NCBI RefSeq assembly: GCF_014197035.1
Contig: NZ_JACIEU010000012.1
Location: 1-64,000 of the forward strand
Source of the DNA: Sphingobium scionense
GTDB lineage: Bacteria > Pseudomonadota > Alphaproteobacteria > Sphingomonadales > Sphingomonadaceae
Reading direction: 5' to 3'
Length of the DNA: 64,000 nucleotides
Shown: in pieces, positions 8,991-18,459 of the stretch
Layout: each line of letters starts with the position of its first letter
Position numbering within the stretch: position 1 is the first letter of the stretch
Position numbers and translations under genes: made by a program
Notes under the pieces: generated by a model
What the model was told of the DNA's origin: nothing
What the model saw: only the letters and a program-made list of their open reading frames with translations
Database searches by the model: none

Positions 8991-9617
8991 ATGAGCGACA
9001 GCCCGGAAACACGGAAGGAAGAAGCGGCCAGGATTCGCCGACGCTGGATCACGCTGGGCGAAACGCTCGCGGTGGCGGCGGTGCTGATCTCGGCCCTCAC
9101 TCTCTATCTCAACTGGGTCGACAAGAAAGACGAACGCGCCAGCAAGGCCGCGGAAAGCAGCAAGGCCTCCGCCCGCGCCGCCCGGCTGGTGCTGAACGCC
9201 GCGGCCGATGGTGACAGCCGCCTGACGCTCAAGCCCGCCGATCCCGATCAGCTGGTGCAGAGCCAGACCATCCATTTCCCCAAGGCGCTTGGCATAGCCC
9301 CGGTCGACACCACCGGCGAATCGCGGATCGAGGCAGGCTGGTTCGAGGATGCGCTGAAAAAGGCGCGCAACGCCGCCAAACTGCCCGACGACAGCATCGG
9401 CGACGAGAAACTGCCGGTGACCATCGTCACCCAGTTCGTCGTCAATGGCGACACCCACAACGATTCCGCCGTCTACGACATCGGCTATGGCATCGCCGGC
9501 AAATGGCTGTCCGGCCACAAGCTGACCCTGCGCGGCCTCTCGTTGGTCAGCCATGCCAAGGGCGCCAGCGCCCAGTCCCAGATCGACGCCCGCTGGGCGC
9601 GCCAGACGAAACGATAG
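8991..9617 (+). CDS. Hypothetical single-pass membrane protein
   Basis: I do not recognise this 208-residue protein. It has a charged cytoplasmic N-terminus (residues 1-19, rich in Arg/Glu), one membrane helix (about 20-42, TLGETLAVAAVLISALTLYL), then a Lys/Ala/Ser-rich linker with coiled-coil character (about 43-65). A soluble domain to residue 208 follows, presumably in the periplasm. It contains no cysteine and no recognised catalytic motif. It begins 4 nt after the glutathione transferase stop and codon use matches its neighbours, so it is probably a genuine co-expressed gene. Function cannot be stated. Confidence 0.72.
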   Translation: MSDSPETRKEEAARIRRRWITLGETLAVAAVLISALTLYLNWVDKKDERASKAAESSKASARAARLVLNAAADGDSRLTLKPADPDQLVQSQTIHFPKALGIAPVDTTGESRIEAGWFEDALKKARNAAKLPDDSIGDEKLPVTIVTQFVVNGDTHNDSAVYDIGYGIAGKWLSGHKLTLRGLSLVSHAKGASAQSQIDARWARQTKR

Positions 9618-9711
9618 GACCACACGGCCACATTTGGACAGGCCGCAAGTCGACCATTCACTGTCGTCGATTTGCTCGATCGTCGTTCCGAAAAGCGGGC
9701 CTAGCCGTTTC

Positions 9712-9797
9712 CGTCATCCCAGACTTGGTCCGGGATCCATTCGGCGCTCGCCGTCCGTCGTCGCGCATAATGGATCCTGACTTTCGTCAGGATGACG
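9712..9797. repeat. Palindromic intergenic repeat, CGTCATCC family, copy 1
   Basis: An imperfect inverted repeat of about 86 bp bounded by CGTCATCC (9712-9719) and GGATGACG (9790-9797), with inner GGATCCATT/AATGGATCC arms. Related elements occur at 10004-10094 and 27512-27595. This is typical of small non-autonomous palindromic repeats scattered in sphingomonad intergenic DNA. Confidence 0.75.
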
Positions 9798-9840
9798 CCG
9801 GCTGTGCTTGGCAGCTAACGGCCAGAAGCGGACCTGTTCC

Positions 9841-9982
9841 CCCTCCCGTAAACGGGAGGGGTTGATGGGAGGCACGTGACTCCCATCAAGGGGGTGGGTT
9901 GGACGTCGCGAAAGCCCACCCCGCTGCGACTAACGCGCTACGCGCGCAAGTCTCGCTGCCCCTCCCGCCTGCGGGAAGGGGA
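9841..9982 (-). repeat. Palindromic intergenic repeat, CCCTCCCGTAAACGGGAGGG family, copy 1
   Basis: The element opens with the hairpin CCCTCCCGTAAACGGGAGGG (9841-9860) and closes with a related hairpin CCCTCCCGCCTGCGGGAAGGG (around 9959-9980). Between them is a segment with GGGGTGGG/CCCACCCC arms. Its reverse complement is about 85% like 61200-61285 by eye, showing a dispersed family. A second small inverted repeat, GATGGGAG/CTCCCATC, lies at about 9864-9887. Confidence 0.75.
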
Positions 9983-10003
9983 ATGGCACAGAACCACCCC
10001 GTC

Positions 10004-10094
10004 TCGTCATCTCCGCGAAGGCGGGAACCCATCTCCTGACCTTGAGTGTCACACTATGCCGGGGAGATGGATCTCCGCCTTCGCTGGGACGACA
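10004..10094. repeat. Palindromic intergenic repeat, CGTCATCC family, copy 2
   Basis: Arms CGTCATCTCCGCGAAGGCGG and, at the far end, CCGCCTTCGCTGGGACGAC form an imperfect inverted repeat around an inner CATCTCC/GGAGATG pair. It belongs with the elements at 9712-9797 and 27512-27595, so the interval 9618-10167 is almost entirely repeat DNA with no gene. Confidence 0.7.
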
Positions 10095-10167
10095 GTATGA
10101 AGATTAAGGTGGCGCATGCCTACATAGCCCCATCCACCGATATCGCATGCAGCGCGCCGCAGCGGGG

Positions 10168-11022
10168 TCAGGCGATGGTCGTTGCCTGGCCGAGCTGGCG
10201 GGCAAGGGCGATGAATTCTTCGACGCTGACGGTTTCGGCGCGGCGTTGCGGGTCGATGCCGATCGCTTCCAGCGCGTCGAGGGCGCCGGGGACGCCCTTG
10301 AGGCTCTGCCGCAGCATCTTGCGGCGCTGGCCGAAGGCGGCGGCGGTGAGGCGTTCCAGGATCTTGAGCTGCACGCCTTCGGGCGCTGGCTTGGGGGTGA
10401 TGTGGACCACAGCCGACATCACCTTGGGCGGCGGGGTGAAGGCGCTGCGATGCACCTTCATGGCGATGCGCGCGTCGCTGCGCCACTGGGCAAGGACGGC
10501 GAGGCGGCCATAATGGTCGGTGCCCGGCTTCGCGACGATGCGTTCGGCCACTTCCATCTGGAACATGAGCGTCAGGCTGGACCACCAGGGCAGCGGCGCC
10601 CACTGCGCCGACAGCCAGCCGACCAGCAGGGCAGTGCCGACATTATAGGGCAGGTTGGCGATGATATGGGCGCCATCGCCGGCCTCGGCACGGGCATCGA
10701 CCTCCATCGCGTCGCCGGAGATGACGCGCAGCTGGCCGGGAAAGGCCAGCTCCAGTTCGGCGAGCGCCGGCAGGCAGCGGCGATCACGCTCGACCGCGAC
10801 CAGCCGGCCGCCGGCGCGCAGGATCGCGCGGGTCAGGCCGCCGGGGCCGGGGCCAACCTCAAACGTGGGCTGATCCTGAATGCCGCCGGGAATGGCGGCG
10901 ATCCGGTCGAGCAATTGCTCATCGAGCAGGAAATTCTGACCGAGCGCCTTGCTGGCCTGAAGCCCATGGGCCGCGATCACGGTGCGCAGCGGCGGCAGGG
11001 TGGGACGGGATTCAGGCGGCAT
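10168..11022 (-). CDS. rsmA: 16S rRNA (adenine1518/1519-N6)-dimethyltransferase RsmA (KsgA)
   Basis: About 284 residues of RsmA/KsgA, which dimethylates two adjacent adenines in helix 45 of 16S rRNA late in small-subunit assembly. The family motifs are present: [10 protein letters not shown] near the N-terminus, the SAM-binding [17 protein letters not shown], the GDAMEVD acidic patch, and the catalytic NLPYNV (motif IV). These are followed by the [17 protein letters not shown] C-terminal element (here [13 protein letters not shown]). A GTG at 11037 could extend it by five residues; I chose the ATG at 11022. It overlaps the end of pdxA and closes the conserved lptD-surA-pdxA-rsmA operon. Confidence 0.95.
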   Translation of the reverse strand: MPPESRPTLPPLRTVIAAHGLQASKALGQNFLLDEQLLDRIAAIPGGIQDQPTFEVGPGPGGLTRAILRAGGRLVAVERDRRCLPALAELELAFPGQLRVISGDAMEVDARAEAGDGAHIIANLPYNVGTALLVGWLSAQWAPLPWWSSLTLMFQMEVAERIVAKPGTDHYGRLAVLAQWRSDARIAMKVHRSAFTPPPKVMSAVVHITPKPAPEGVQLKILERLTAAAFGQRRKMLRQSLKGVPGALDALEAIGIDPQRRAETVSVEEFIALARQLGQATTIA

Positions 11023-12037
11023 AGGCGATACGGGCACGCGCGGCTTCGGCCGCCATCCTGAGGGCGGCGATCATCGCGCCGGGATTGGCGCTGTCGGTGC
11101 CGGCGATGCCGAAGGCGGTGCCATGATCGGGCGAGGTCCGCACGATCGGCAGGCCGAGCGTGATGTTGACGCCATCGTCGAAATTCAGCGTCTTGATCGG
11201 GATCAGCGCCTGGTCATGATACATGCAGAGCGCCGCATCATAGGTTTCGCGGGCGCGGGCATGGAACATGCCGTCGGCGGCCAGCGGGCCGATTATGTCG
11301 ATGCCTTCGGCGCGGAGCGATTCGATCGCCGGGCGGATCACATCGATCTCCTCGCGGCCAAGTGCGCCATTTTCCCCGGCATGGGGGTTGAGGCCGGCGA
11401 CGGCGAGGCGGGGGCGGGCGATGCCGAAATTGCGCTGCAGGCCCTTCACCGTGGTGAGCGCGCGGGCGCGGATCAGGTCGATGGTCAGCGCCGAAGGCAC
11501 ATCGGCCAGCGCGATATGGATGGTGATCGGCACCACCTTGAGCGACGGGCCGGCGAGCATCATGACGGCGTTCTGGGCCGAGACGCCGCAGCGTTCGGCG
11601 ACGAATTCGGTCTGGCCCGGATGGGTGAAGCCGACGCCGTAGAGCTGTTCCTTGCCGACCGGTGCGGTGACGATGCCGGCTGCCGATCCGGTCCGGGCAA
11701 GGCCGACCGCGACCTCCAGCGACTGGAAGGCCGTGCGGGCGCCGTCGATGCTGGGCGATCCCGGCACGATTTCACCCGCTTCCGCTACTTGGAGGCAAGG
11801 GAGCGCATCGGGGAAGACCTGCGCGGCTTCCTCGGGCGATCCGACGATCTCGACCGGGCCGAGCCAGACCGCACGCAGCGATGCGGCGTCGCCGACGGCG
11901 AAGAAGGCGGGCAGGCCACGCGCTTCGCGCATGACCCACGCCTTGGCGACGATTTCCGGGCCGATGCCTGCCGGATCGCCGAGCGAGACGGCGAAGGGCG
12001 GCAGGGTGCCCGGATCAGTTATATTCGATAACGGCAT
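11012..12037 (-). CDS. pdxA: 4-hydroxythreonine-4-phosphate dehydrogenase PdxA
   Basis: A 341-residue PdxA, which oxidises 4-phosphohydroxy-L-threonine in the DXP-dependent pathway to pyridoxal 5'-phosphate. The sequence opens with the family signature [12 protein letters not shown]. It also has the NPHAGENG motif with a metal-ligand His, and [12 protein letters not shown] followed by [21 protein letters not shown], all hallmark PdxA segments with the zinc-binding histidines. The start overlaps the surA stop by 23 nt and the end overlaps rsmA. I found no Shine-Dalgarno upstream, which fits translational coupling. Confidence 0.96.
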   Translation of the reverse strand: MPLSNITDPGTLPPFAVSLGDPAGIGPEIVAKAWVMREARGLPAFFAVGDAASLRAVWLGPVEIVGSPEEAAQVFPDALPCLQVAEAGEIVPGSPSIDGARTAFQSLEVAVGLARTGSAAGIVTAPVGKEQLYGVGFTHPGQTEFVAERCGVSAQNAVMMLAGPSLKVVPITIHIALADVPSALTIDLIRARALTTVKGLQRNFGIARPRLAVAGLNPHAGENGALGREEIDVIRPAIESLRAEGIDIIGPLAADGMFHARARETYDAALCMYHDQALIPIKTLNFDDGVNITLGLPIVRTSPDHGTAFGIAGTDSANPGAMIAALRMAAEAARARIAYAA

Positions 12038-13388
12038 CGCGGCGGAGATCGCGCAGATAGATGCGGGCGCGCTTGTTCACGCGTTCCTCTTCCAACTGCG
12101 CCTGAATCTGTTCGGGATTGGGAGCGTTGGCCGATGCGGGTTCGTCGCGGCCGCAGACGACCAGGACGCGGACGCCATCGTTGATCGACCCGAAGGGCGG
12201 GGTGGATTCGCCGACCTGCAGATTGACCAGAATGTCCTGCAACTGCGGCGGCAGGTCGCGCAGCTTCACATTGTCATTGTCGACCACATCGGCGCCGACA
12301 CGGGCGCCGATCTCGTTCGCCTGACCGCAGCCCTTGATCTCCTTGACCGCCGCGGCGAAGGCGGCGGCCTTCTGGCTGGCGGCTTCCTTGGTGGTGCCGG
12401 CTGGGAACAGGACCGACAGCTGCTTCAGGCTGAGCAGCGAATCGCGCGGATCGGCAGTCAGCACCTTGCGCTTGTCCATCACATAGATGATCGACAGGCC
12501 ACCGACCGTCTCGATCGGCCCGGCAAGCTGGCCGACCTGCAATTCGGTGGCCGCCTGCGCCAGTTCGGTCGGCAACTGGGTGGGGCGCACCCAGCCCAGA
12601 TCGCCGCCGACGACCGCGGTGGACGCTTCGGAAAACTGGCGCGCATAGGCGGCGAAGCTGCCGCCCTGCTTGATCTGTTCGATGATGTTGCGGGCGTTGG
12701 CTGCAATCTGCTCGCGATTTTCCGGCGTCGAGGACAGATAGATTTCGCTGATTCGCACTTCGTCGCTGCCCTTGGCGGCGTTGAGGCGATCAACCACCGA
12801 CTTCACCTCGTCTTCCGAGACGTTGACGAAGGGCTGGATGTTGCGGCGGAGCAGGCGGCTCCAGGCCAGTTCGCCCTCGATCTGGCGCTTGATGCTGGCG
12901 GCGGCGCTGCCCTGTTCGCGCAGATACTGGTCGAACTGGGGCGGCGACTTGCGGAAATTGGCCGCGACGCGCTCATAGCTCTGGTTCACTTCAGCGGGAT
13001 CGATCTTGATGTCGTTGGCCGCCGCTTCCTGAATTTGCAGCGTCTCGTCGATCAGGTTGCGCAGCACCTGAACGCGCAGGCGATCCTTTTCCTCGGCCGA
13101 CACCTTGCCGCCATTGGCGGTGATGATGAGGGCCAGACGCTGGTCGACGTCGGTGCCGGTGATGATGCGACCGTTCACGATCGCCGTGGCCTTGCGGACA
13201 TTGGGATCATTCTTGCCGAAGATGGTGACGTCCTTGGGCAGGTTCAGCCCCTGGCCAGCATCATCGTCGACGGCCTGCGCCGACACGGTCTGCGCCGCCA
13301 TGCCCAGCAGGGCGGTGGACAGGAACAGGGTGCGCAGGCCCGAGCGAACGGATTTGGGCAAGAAAACGACAGAAAACATCGTCGGCAA
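12015..13388 (-). CDS. surA: Periplasmic chaperone / peptidyl-prolyl isomerase SurA
   Basis: A 457-residue SurA-type chaperone that escorts outer-membrane proteins, including LptD, through the periplasm. A signal peptide runs to about residue 38 (TVSAQA). The SurA N-terminal domain follows (VNGRIITGTDVDQRL, about 70-190). A parvulin-type PPIase domain with ARQFSEAS and GGDLGWV motifs spans about 235-330, and a divergent second domain precedes the C-terminal helix. A second start at MFSVVF (13379) is possible. It lies 77 bp after lptD, its best-known client, within the conserved envelope operon. Confidence 0.93.
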   Translation of the reverse strand: MPTMFSVVFLPKSVRSGLRTLFLSTALLGMAAQTVSAQAVDDDAGQGLNLPKDVTIFGKNDPNVRKATAIVNGRIITGTDVDQRLALIITANGGKVSAEEKDRLRVQVLRNLIDETLQIQEAAANDIKIDPAEVNQSYERVAANFRKSPPQFDQYLREQGSAAASIKRQIEGELAWSRLLRRNIQPFVNVSEDEVKSVVDRLNAAKGSDEVRISEIYLSSTPENREQIAANARNIIEQIKQGGSFAAYARQFSEASTAVVGGDLGWVRPTQLPTELAQAATELQVGQLAGPIETVGGLSIIYVMDKRKVLTADPRDSLLSLKQLSVLFPAGTTKEAASQKAAAFAAAVKEIKGCGQANEIGARVGADVVDNDNVKLRDLPPQLQDILVNLQVGESTPPFGSINDGVRVLVVCGRDEPASANAPNPEQIQAQLEEERVNKRARIYLRDLRRDAVIEYN

Positions 13389-13465
13389 AAATCTCCAATA
13401 CGGTCCGGTGCCTATGCCCCGGTCCGCCTTAACCGGTCCTGAGCGGACGGCGGGAAGGCAGTTCC

Positions 13466-15730
13466 TTATATGCCAATATTACGAAAAGCCAGCCGTAGCT
13501 GGAAGCTGTTGCCGGCGCGCGCGTCACCGTTGGTCTGATAGTCGCGCCGCCATGTAAAGCCCAGCGTCAAACAATCATCCTCATAGGCAACGCCAAGGCG
13601 CTGGCGCACGGGCTGATAGCCGTCGGCCGTGGTGCCCGGATCTTCCTGCGCACCGGTGAGGTCGATGACGGTCGAGCCGAACACGGACCAGAAGCGGGCG
13701 AACTGGACGCGGCCGCCCACGCGCAGTTCCTCGCGGTCCTGCAGATCCTCCAGCGCCGCATTGGCGTTGCGGTTGAGGCGCAGATAGCTGACCTGGGCAT
13801 AGGTTTTCTTGCTGCCCACGGTCGCATCGACTTCGTTGCGGCGGACCGCCAGATTGTCCTTGTCGACCCGGAAACGCTGGGTGAAGCTGAGGAAATCCTT
13901 GTAGCGCACGGTCCAGCGGCCGACGATATCGGACATGCGGTCGGACAGGCCGGTGCCGTCGGGCAGGATGCTGGCGCGATTGTCGAGCCGGTAGCTCTGA
14001 CCGACATTGGCGTCGAGCGTGAAGTCGGGCACGGCCAGATTATATTCCAGGCCATAGGTGATACGGCTCGAATCCTCGAACCGGTCATAGCCCGCGAACC
14101 GATTGAGCGCGAAGAGATTGCTATCCTCCAGGTCGACCGAGCGGGCATCCTCATTGGGCACCGACAGATTGGCGAGATGCGGGGCCGCGACGATCTGGAC
14201 GCGCGGGGCGATGCGCTGCACGCCGCCGAACGCCTCGCCCATGAAGGGCCAGCGCATGTCGACCGCGGCGGCGGCGATGCCGCGCGCCTTCCAGCCCGGA
14301 TCACCGGCATAGCTGATCGTGTCGGTCAGCGCATTGTCGCTGCTGTGATAGACGTCGCCGCGCAGATAGGTGGTAAAGGTCACTTCCTGACCCAGGCCGG
14401 TCAGCTTGCGCAGATTCCATTCGAAAGCGGCGAAGGCGCGCTGGGTATCCTGCCCCTCGGTCCGGGTGATCGCCAGCGTATTGGCCTGGAACTGCATCTG
14501 GCCGCCGAGCAGCGGATCCTTCATCCGCAACCGATAGTCCATCACCGGCAGGGCGATCGGCATCTGGCCCTGGGGGTCATCGACGCGCAGCGTCTGCACC
14601 GCCCAGCCGGCGAGCGAGAAATAGCTGTTGTCGCCGATCCGCTGGACGCCCAGGGTCGAACGCAGCCGGTCGTCGCGGCTGATGTCGTAGCGGCGCAGGA
14701 AGGTGCGGTCGGTGGCGACGCGGATCGACCCGTTGACGCTCCATTCAGGTGTCAACTGCAAGCCGCCGCTGGCGTCGATCGCGCCGCGAATATCCTTTTG
14801 CGAATCGGTCGGCGTGATGCCGCTCGACCGGCTGCCATAGGTGGCATAGCCGGTGATCTGATAGGCACCGCGGTCATAGAGATGGCGGAAATTGCCTTCG
14901 ATCATCGGCAGCGAATCGGTGTAGACGTGCGGCGTGACGGTCAGGTCGCGATTGGGCGCGAGCTTGAGATAATAGGGGACCGCGACCTCGAAGCCGTTGA
15001 CCCGGTCATAACGGATATTGGGGACCAAGAGGCCGCTGCCGCCGTCATCGCCGACTGGATGCGACAGGCCCGGCACCGGGATCAGCGGCAGGCCGAACAG
15101 TTCGACATTGGCGCGGGTGTAGGACACGCGCTGCTTGGTCGGGTCATAGACGACCTTGACCGCGTTGATCTGCCAGGTCGGTTCCTTGGGGCAGCCGTCG
15201 CCGCCTTCCACCGGGCAGCCGGTATAGGCGGCATGATGCAGCGTGTAGACGCCGTTGACCCGCTCGCCCTTGGTCGCCGCCATGCGGCCGCCCTGTTGCA
15301 GCACCAGCAGGATATTGTCGACCGCGCCGTCCTTGAGCGTATCGGTGACGTCGAAGCGGTCGCCATAGGCGACATTGCCGTCGGGATCGATCACCGAGAC
15401 GCTGCCCTGCGCCTCGACCTTGCCGGTGGTGCGGTCCCACACGATCTTGTCGGCGCGCAGTCGGTTGCCGTCGCGCAGCAACTGGACATTGCCGGTCGCG
15501 GTCACGACCTGGCTGTTGGTGTCATATTCCAGCGCATCGGCGGCGAAGCCGATTTCCTGGTCGTTGTCGGGCACCGGCGCATCGGGCGCGCTGATCGGCG
15601 TCTGGGGCTCGTTCAGCTTGGGCTCGGGCGCCTGTTGGGCATGCGCCAGCGGCGCCGCGAGCAGGCAGGACGAGGCCGCGCCGGCAAGCAGCGCCTGTTT
15701 GAACGACAGGGGAAACACGGAAATCTGCAA
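13466..15730 (-). CDS. lptD: LPS-assembly protein LptD (OstA/Imp)
   Basis: The outer-membrane beta-barrel that inserts lipopolysaccharide into the outer leaflet. After the signal peptide (AGAASSCLLAAPLAHAQ) comes the periplasmic OstA/LptA-like jellyroll domain (ALEYDTNSQVVTATGNVQLLRDGNRLRADKI). The LptD barrel domain fills the rest, ending in RNIGI. A Cys pair (YTGCPVEGGDGCP) may correspond to the disulfide region. The open frame extends to an ATG at 15889, but the extra residues are basic and unlike a signal peptide. TTG at 15730 (AGAGG about 9 nt upstream) or GTG at 15718 are better starts; ATG at 15808 is an alternative. It is divergent from pepA and first gene of lptD-surA-pdxA-rsmA. Confidence 0.9.
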   Translation of the reverse strand: MQISVFPLSFKQALLAGAASSCLLAAPLAHAQQAPEPKLNEPQTPISAPDAPVPDNDQEIGFAADALEYDTNSQVVTATGNVQLLRDGNRLRADKIVWDRTTGKVEAQGSVSVIDPDGNVAYGDRFDVTDTLKDGAVDNILLVLQQGGRMAATKGERVNGVYTLHHAAYTGCPVEGGDGCPKEPTWQINAVKVVYDPTKQRVSYTRANVELFGLPLIPVPGLSHPVGDDGGSGLLVPNIRYDRVNGFEVAVPYYLKLAPNRDLTVTPHVYTDSLPMIEGNFRHLYDRGAYQITGYATYGSRSSGITPTDSQKDIRGAIDASGGLQLTPEWSVNGSIRVATDRTFLRRYDISRDDRLRSTLGVQRIGDNSYFSLAGWAVQTLRVDDPQGQMPIALPVMDYRLRMKDPLLGGQMQFQANTLAITRTEGQDTQRAFAAFEWNLRKLTGLGQEVTFTTYLRGDVYHSSDNALTDTISYAGDPGWKARGIAAAAVDMRWPFMGEAFGGVQRIAPRVQIVAAPHLANLSVPNEDARSVDLEDSNLFALNRFAGYDRFEDSSRITYGLEYNLAVPDFTLDANVGQSYRLDNRASILPDGTGLSDRMSDIVGRWTVRYKDFLSFTQRFRVDKDNLAVRRNEVDATVGSKKTYAQVSYLRLNRNANAALEDLQDREELRVGGRVQFARFWSVFGSTVIDLTGAQEDPGTTADGYQPVRQRLGVAYEDDCLTLGFTWRRDYQTNGDARAGNSFQLRLAFRNIGI

Positions 15731-15909
15731 GCGATGGGGCCTCTTTGGGGGCACTTGTGGTTCCTGCCTATCGCACTGCTTGGCGCGCGCCGCAATCGGT
15801 CCTGGCATTCGGGAGAACCGAAATCCGCCGAATGGCTTTGCAGAGCGGCAAAGCCGCACTATCTGGCAGAACCAAGAAAGAAACGGCAATCCAGAGAAAA
15901 GGCCCCCAG
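15731..15909. promoter_or_regulatory. Divergent promoter region between lptD and pepA
   Basis: About 180 bp separate the probable lptD start from the pepA start, so promoters for both must lie here. I could not pick convincing -35/-10 pairs by eye. The region would also hold the N-terminal extension of lptD if its upstream ATG were used. Confidence 0.4.
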
Positions 15910-17355
15910 ATGGACATCCAATTCAGCCCCACGCGCCCCCAGGTCGACACGTTGGTCCTTGCCGTGGCGAAGGGGACTGTCGAGAGCCTGCCGCTGACCG
16001 CGTCGGCCACGCTGGTCGCTGGCGCCGCGGCTGCGCGCTTCGCCGGTGAAGCGGGCGCGAGCGTCGAGAGCTTCGTCGAGCAAGGCGGCGCGGTGCTGCG
16101 CGTCCTGCTGCTGGGCATCGGCAATGGCGGCGCGGCGGATCTGGAACGGGCCGGCGGCGCGCTGACCGCCAAGCTGTCGACCAGCGGCGCGACCCACGCG
16201 GCAGTCGAATTCCCGGCCGGCGTCAGCGGCGAGGACGCCGCGCGGCTGGGCCTGGGCGCGCTGCTGCGCAGCTGGCGGATCGATACTTACCGCACCCGCC
16301 AGCCGGAGAAGGCCAAGCCGACGCTGGCGACCGTGACGATCGTCGCGACCGGCGCCGAGGCCGAATGGGCCAAGCTGTCGGCGGTCGCCGCCGGCGTCGC
16401 CTTCACCCGCGAACTGGTGTCGGAGCCGGCGAACATCCTCTATCCCGAAAGCTTCGTCGAGCGGTGCCAGCATCTGGCTGACCTCGGCGTCAAGATCACC
16501 GTGCTGGACCGCGCGGCGATGACGGACCTGGGCATGGGCGCGCTGCTGGGCGTGGCGCAGGGGTCGGCGCGCGAGGCGCGGCTGCTGGCGATGGAATGGG
16601 ACGGCACCGATGGCGCTGCCGACAAGCCGGTCGTGTTCATCGGCAAGGGCGTGACCTTCGACACCGGCGGCATTTCGCTCAAGCCCGGGCCGGGCATGGA
16701 AGACATGAAGTGGGACATGGGCGGCGCCGGCGCGGTAGCGGGCGCAATGAAGGCGCTGGCCGGTCGCAAGGCCAAGGCCCGCGTCGTCGGCATTTGTGGC
16801 CTGGTCGAGAATATGCCCGACGCCAATGCCCAGCGCCCCGGTGACATCGTGACGTCGATGTCGGGTCAGACGATCGAGGTGCTGAACACCGATGCCGAAG
16901 GCCGCCTGGTGCTGTGCGACGCAGTGACCTGGGCGCAGAAGACCTATGCGCCCGAGGTGATGATCGATCTTGCTACCCTGACCGGGGCGATGATGATCGC
17001 GCTCGGCAGCGAGCATGGCGGCCTGTTTGCCAATGACGATGCGCTGGCCGACGACCTGCTGGCGGCGGGCAAGACCAGCGGCGAGAAGCTGTGGCGCTTC
17101 CCGCTGTCGGAGGCCTATGACAAGCTGATCGACAGCCCGATCGCCGACATGAAGAATATCGGCCCGCGCTTCGCCGGCTCGATCACCGCCGCCCAATTCA
17201 TCAAGCGCTTCGTCAACGAAGGCGTGAAGTGGGCGCATCTCGACATTGCCGGCATGGTCTGGTCGGACAAGCCAGGCGCCACCGCCGACAAGGGGGCGAC
17301 CGGCTATGGCGTGCGCCTGATCGACCAACTGGTGGCCGACAAGTTCGAGCGCTGA
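15910..17355 (+). CDS. pepA: Leucyl aminopeptidase PepA (M17)
   Basis: A 481-residue M17 zinc aminopeptidase, a cytoplasmic hexameric enzyme that removes N-terminal residues from peptides. The metal-binding and catalytic segments are complete: FIGKGVTFDTGGISLKPG, the MKWDMGGAGAV segment, and the family signature NTDAEGRLVLCDA with Asp/Glu ligands and the catalytic Arg. MIDLATLTGAMMIALG and the C-terminal HLDIAGM region follow. The ATG at 15910 (MDIQFSP) is preceded by a purine-rich AGAAAAGG and matches the family start; a longer frame upstream is not supported. holC follows after 5 nt, a pairing common in proteobacteria. Confidence 0.96.
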   Translation: MDIQFSPTRPQVDTLVLAVAKGTVESLPLTASATLVAGAAAARFAGEAGASVESFVEQGGAVLRVLLLGIGNGGAADLERAGGALTAKLSTSGATHAAVEFPAGVSGEDAARLGLGALLRSWRIDTYRTRQPEKAKPTLATVTIVATGAEAEWAKLSAVAAGVAFTRELVSEPANILYPESFVERCQHLADLGVKITVLDRAAMTDLGMGALLGVAQGSAREARLLAMEWDGTDGAADKPVVFIGKGVTFDTGGISLKPGPGMEDMKWDMGGAGAVAGAMKALAGRKAKARVVGICGLVENMPDANAQRPGDIVTSMSGQTIEVLNTDAEGRLVLCDAVTWAQKTYAPEVMIDLATLTGAMMIALGSEHGGLFANDDALADDLLAAGKTSGEKLWRFPLSEAYDKLIDSPIADMKNIGPRFAGSITAAQFIKRFVNEGVKWAHLDIAGMVWSDKPGATADKGATGYGVRLIDQLVADKFER

Positions 17356-17360
17356 AGCCG

Positions 17361-17798
17361 GTGCAGGTCGACTTCTACCAGCTCAGCCGCGATCCCGTGG
17401 AAGGGGTGCTGCCCGCGATCGCGGCGCGCATCCTGGACATGGGCGCGCGGCTGCTGGTGGTGGCCGATGAGCCGGAACGGCTGGCCCGCATATCGGCGGG
17501 GCTATGGGCAGGGCCACCCGAAAGCTTCCTGGCCAATGGCCAGGCAGGGGACGGCGTGGATTCTGCCCAGCCGGTGCTGCTGGCACAGGACTGTGTCGCC
17601 GCGAATGGCGCCAGGCATATCGCGCTGGCGGACGGGATATGGCGCGAAGAGGCCCTGGACTTCGAGCGCGCCTTCTATTTCTTCGATGCGGACACGATCG
17701 ACGGGGCGCGGGCCAGTTGGCGCGCGCTCAGCAAGCGCGAGGGCGTGACCCCGCGCTTCTGGCGGCAGGAAGGCCGCAAATGGGTGCAGGGTCCATGA
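17361..17798 (+). CDS. holC: DNA polymerase III subunit chi (HolC)
   Basis: A 145-residue HolC. Chi joins the clamp-loader complex to single-strand-binding protein during replication. The protein starts with the family hallmark [18 protein letters not shown]. It contains [18 protein letters not shown] and [10 protein letters not shown], and ends with a short tail including FWRQEGRKW. The start is GTG at 17361, five bases after the pepA stop; an upstream in-frame ATG lies inside pepA and is rejected. The pepA-holC order is widely conserved, supporting the call despite low overall conservation of chi. Confidence 0.9.
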   Translation: MQVDFYQLSRDPVEGVLPAIAARILDMGARLLVVADEPERLARISAGLWAGPPESFLANGQAGDGVDSAQPVLLAQDCVAANGARHIALADGIWREEALDFERAFYFFDADTIDGARASWRALSKREGVTPRFWRQEGRKWVQGP

Positions 17799-17910
17799 AC
17801 CGCCGGAACTAGGGGCTTTCCCCGTCCCCTTTTCCACCCCCTTGCGAAGTGATCCGGCCCGGTCTAAAGGGCGCGCAACTTTATTCCAACAATTCGGAGT
17901 TATGAGGGCC

Positions 17911-18333
17911 ATGGCCGTCACGCGCACTTTTTCGATCATCAAGCCCGACGCGACTCGTCGCAACCTGACCGGCGCCGTCACCAAGATGCTGGAAGAAGCC
18001 GGCCTGCGCGTCGTCGCTTCCAAGCGCATCCGCATGAGCCGCGAACAGGCCGAAGGCTTTTATGCCGTTCACAAGGAACGCCCCTTCTTTGCTGACCTGG
18101 TCGCCTTCATGATCTCCGGCCCGGTCGTCGTCCAGGTTCTGGAAGGCGAAAACGCCGTGACCCGCAACCGCGACATCATGGGCGCTACCAACCCAGCCAA
18201 TGCCGACGCCGGCACCATCCGCAAGGAACTGGCCGAATCGATCGAAGCCAATTCGGTCCATGGTTCGGACAGCGAAGAAAATGCCGCGATCGAGATCGCC
18301 TATTTCTTCAAGCCCGAAGAAATCGTCGGCTAA
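17911..18333 (+). CDS. ndk: Nucleoside diphosphate kinase
   Basis: A 140-residue nucleoside diphosphate kinase, which equilibrates NTP and dNTP pools by a phosphohistidine ping-pong mechanism. The family signature is complete: [15 protein letters not shown] at the start, the Kpn-loop, the ENAV and [14 protein letters not shown] segments, and the active-site motif NSVHGSDS with the catalytic His in its usual place. The length is the family norm. The ATG at 17911 gives the classical MAVTRTF start; an ATG at 17902 is nearer the GGAG. It has its own upstream interval (about 110 bp) and a strong terminator, so it is probably monocistronic. Confidence 0.97.
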   Translation: MAVTRTFSIIKPDATRRNLTGAVTKMLEEAGLRVVASKRIRMSREQAEGFYAVHKERPFFADLVAFMISGPVVVQVLEGENAVTRNRDIMGATNPANADAGTIRKELAESIEANSVHGSDSEENAAIEIAYFFKPEEIVG

Positions 18334-18364
18334 ACCCGACACCCGTCCACGGACGAGCAAAAGG

Positions 18365-18398
18365 CCCGGCGCTCCCGCAAGGAACGGCCGGGTTTTTT
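18365..18398 (+). terminator. Rho-independent terminator after ndk
   Basis: The stem CCCGGC (18365-18370) pairs with GCCGGG (18387-18392), and six T residues follow at once (18393-18398). The hairpin lies 32 nt after the ndk stop. Confidence 0.88.
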
Positions 18399-18459
18399 GT
18401 TGGGGGATGGCGGCGTTGGGTGGGAAGTGGACGGTCTGCTTCCTAAGCAGGAACCTAGG

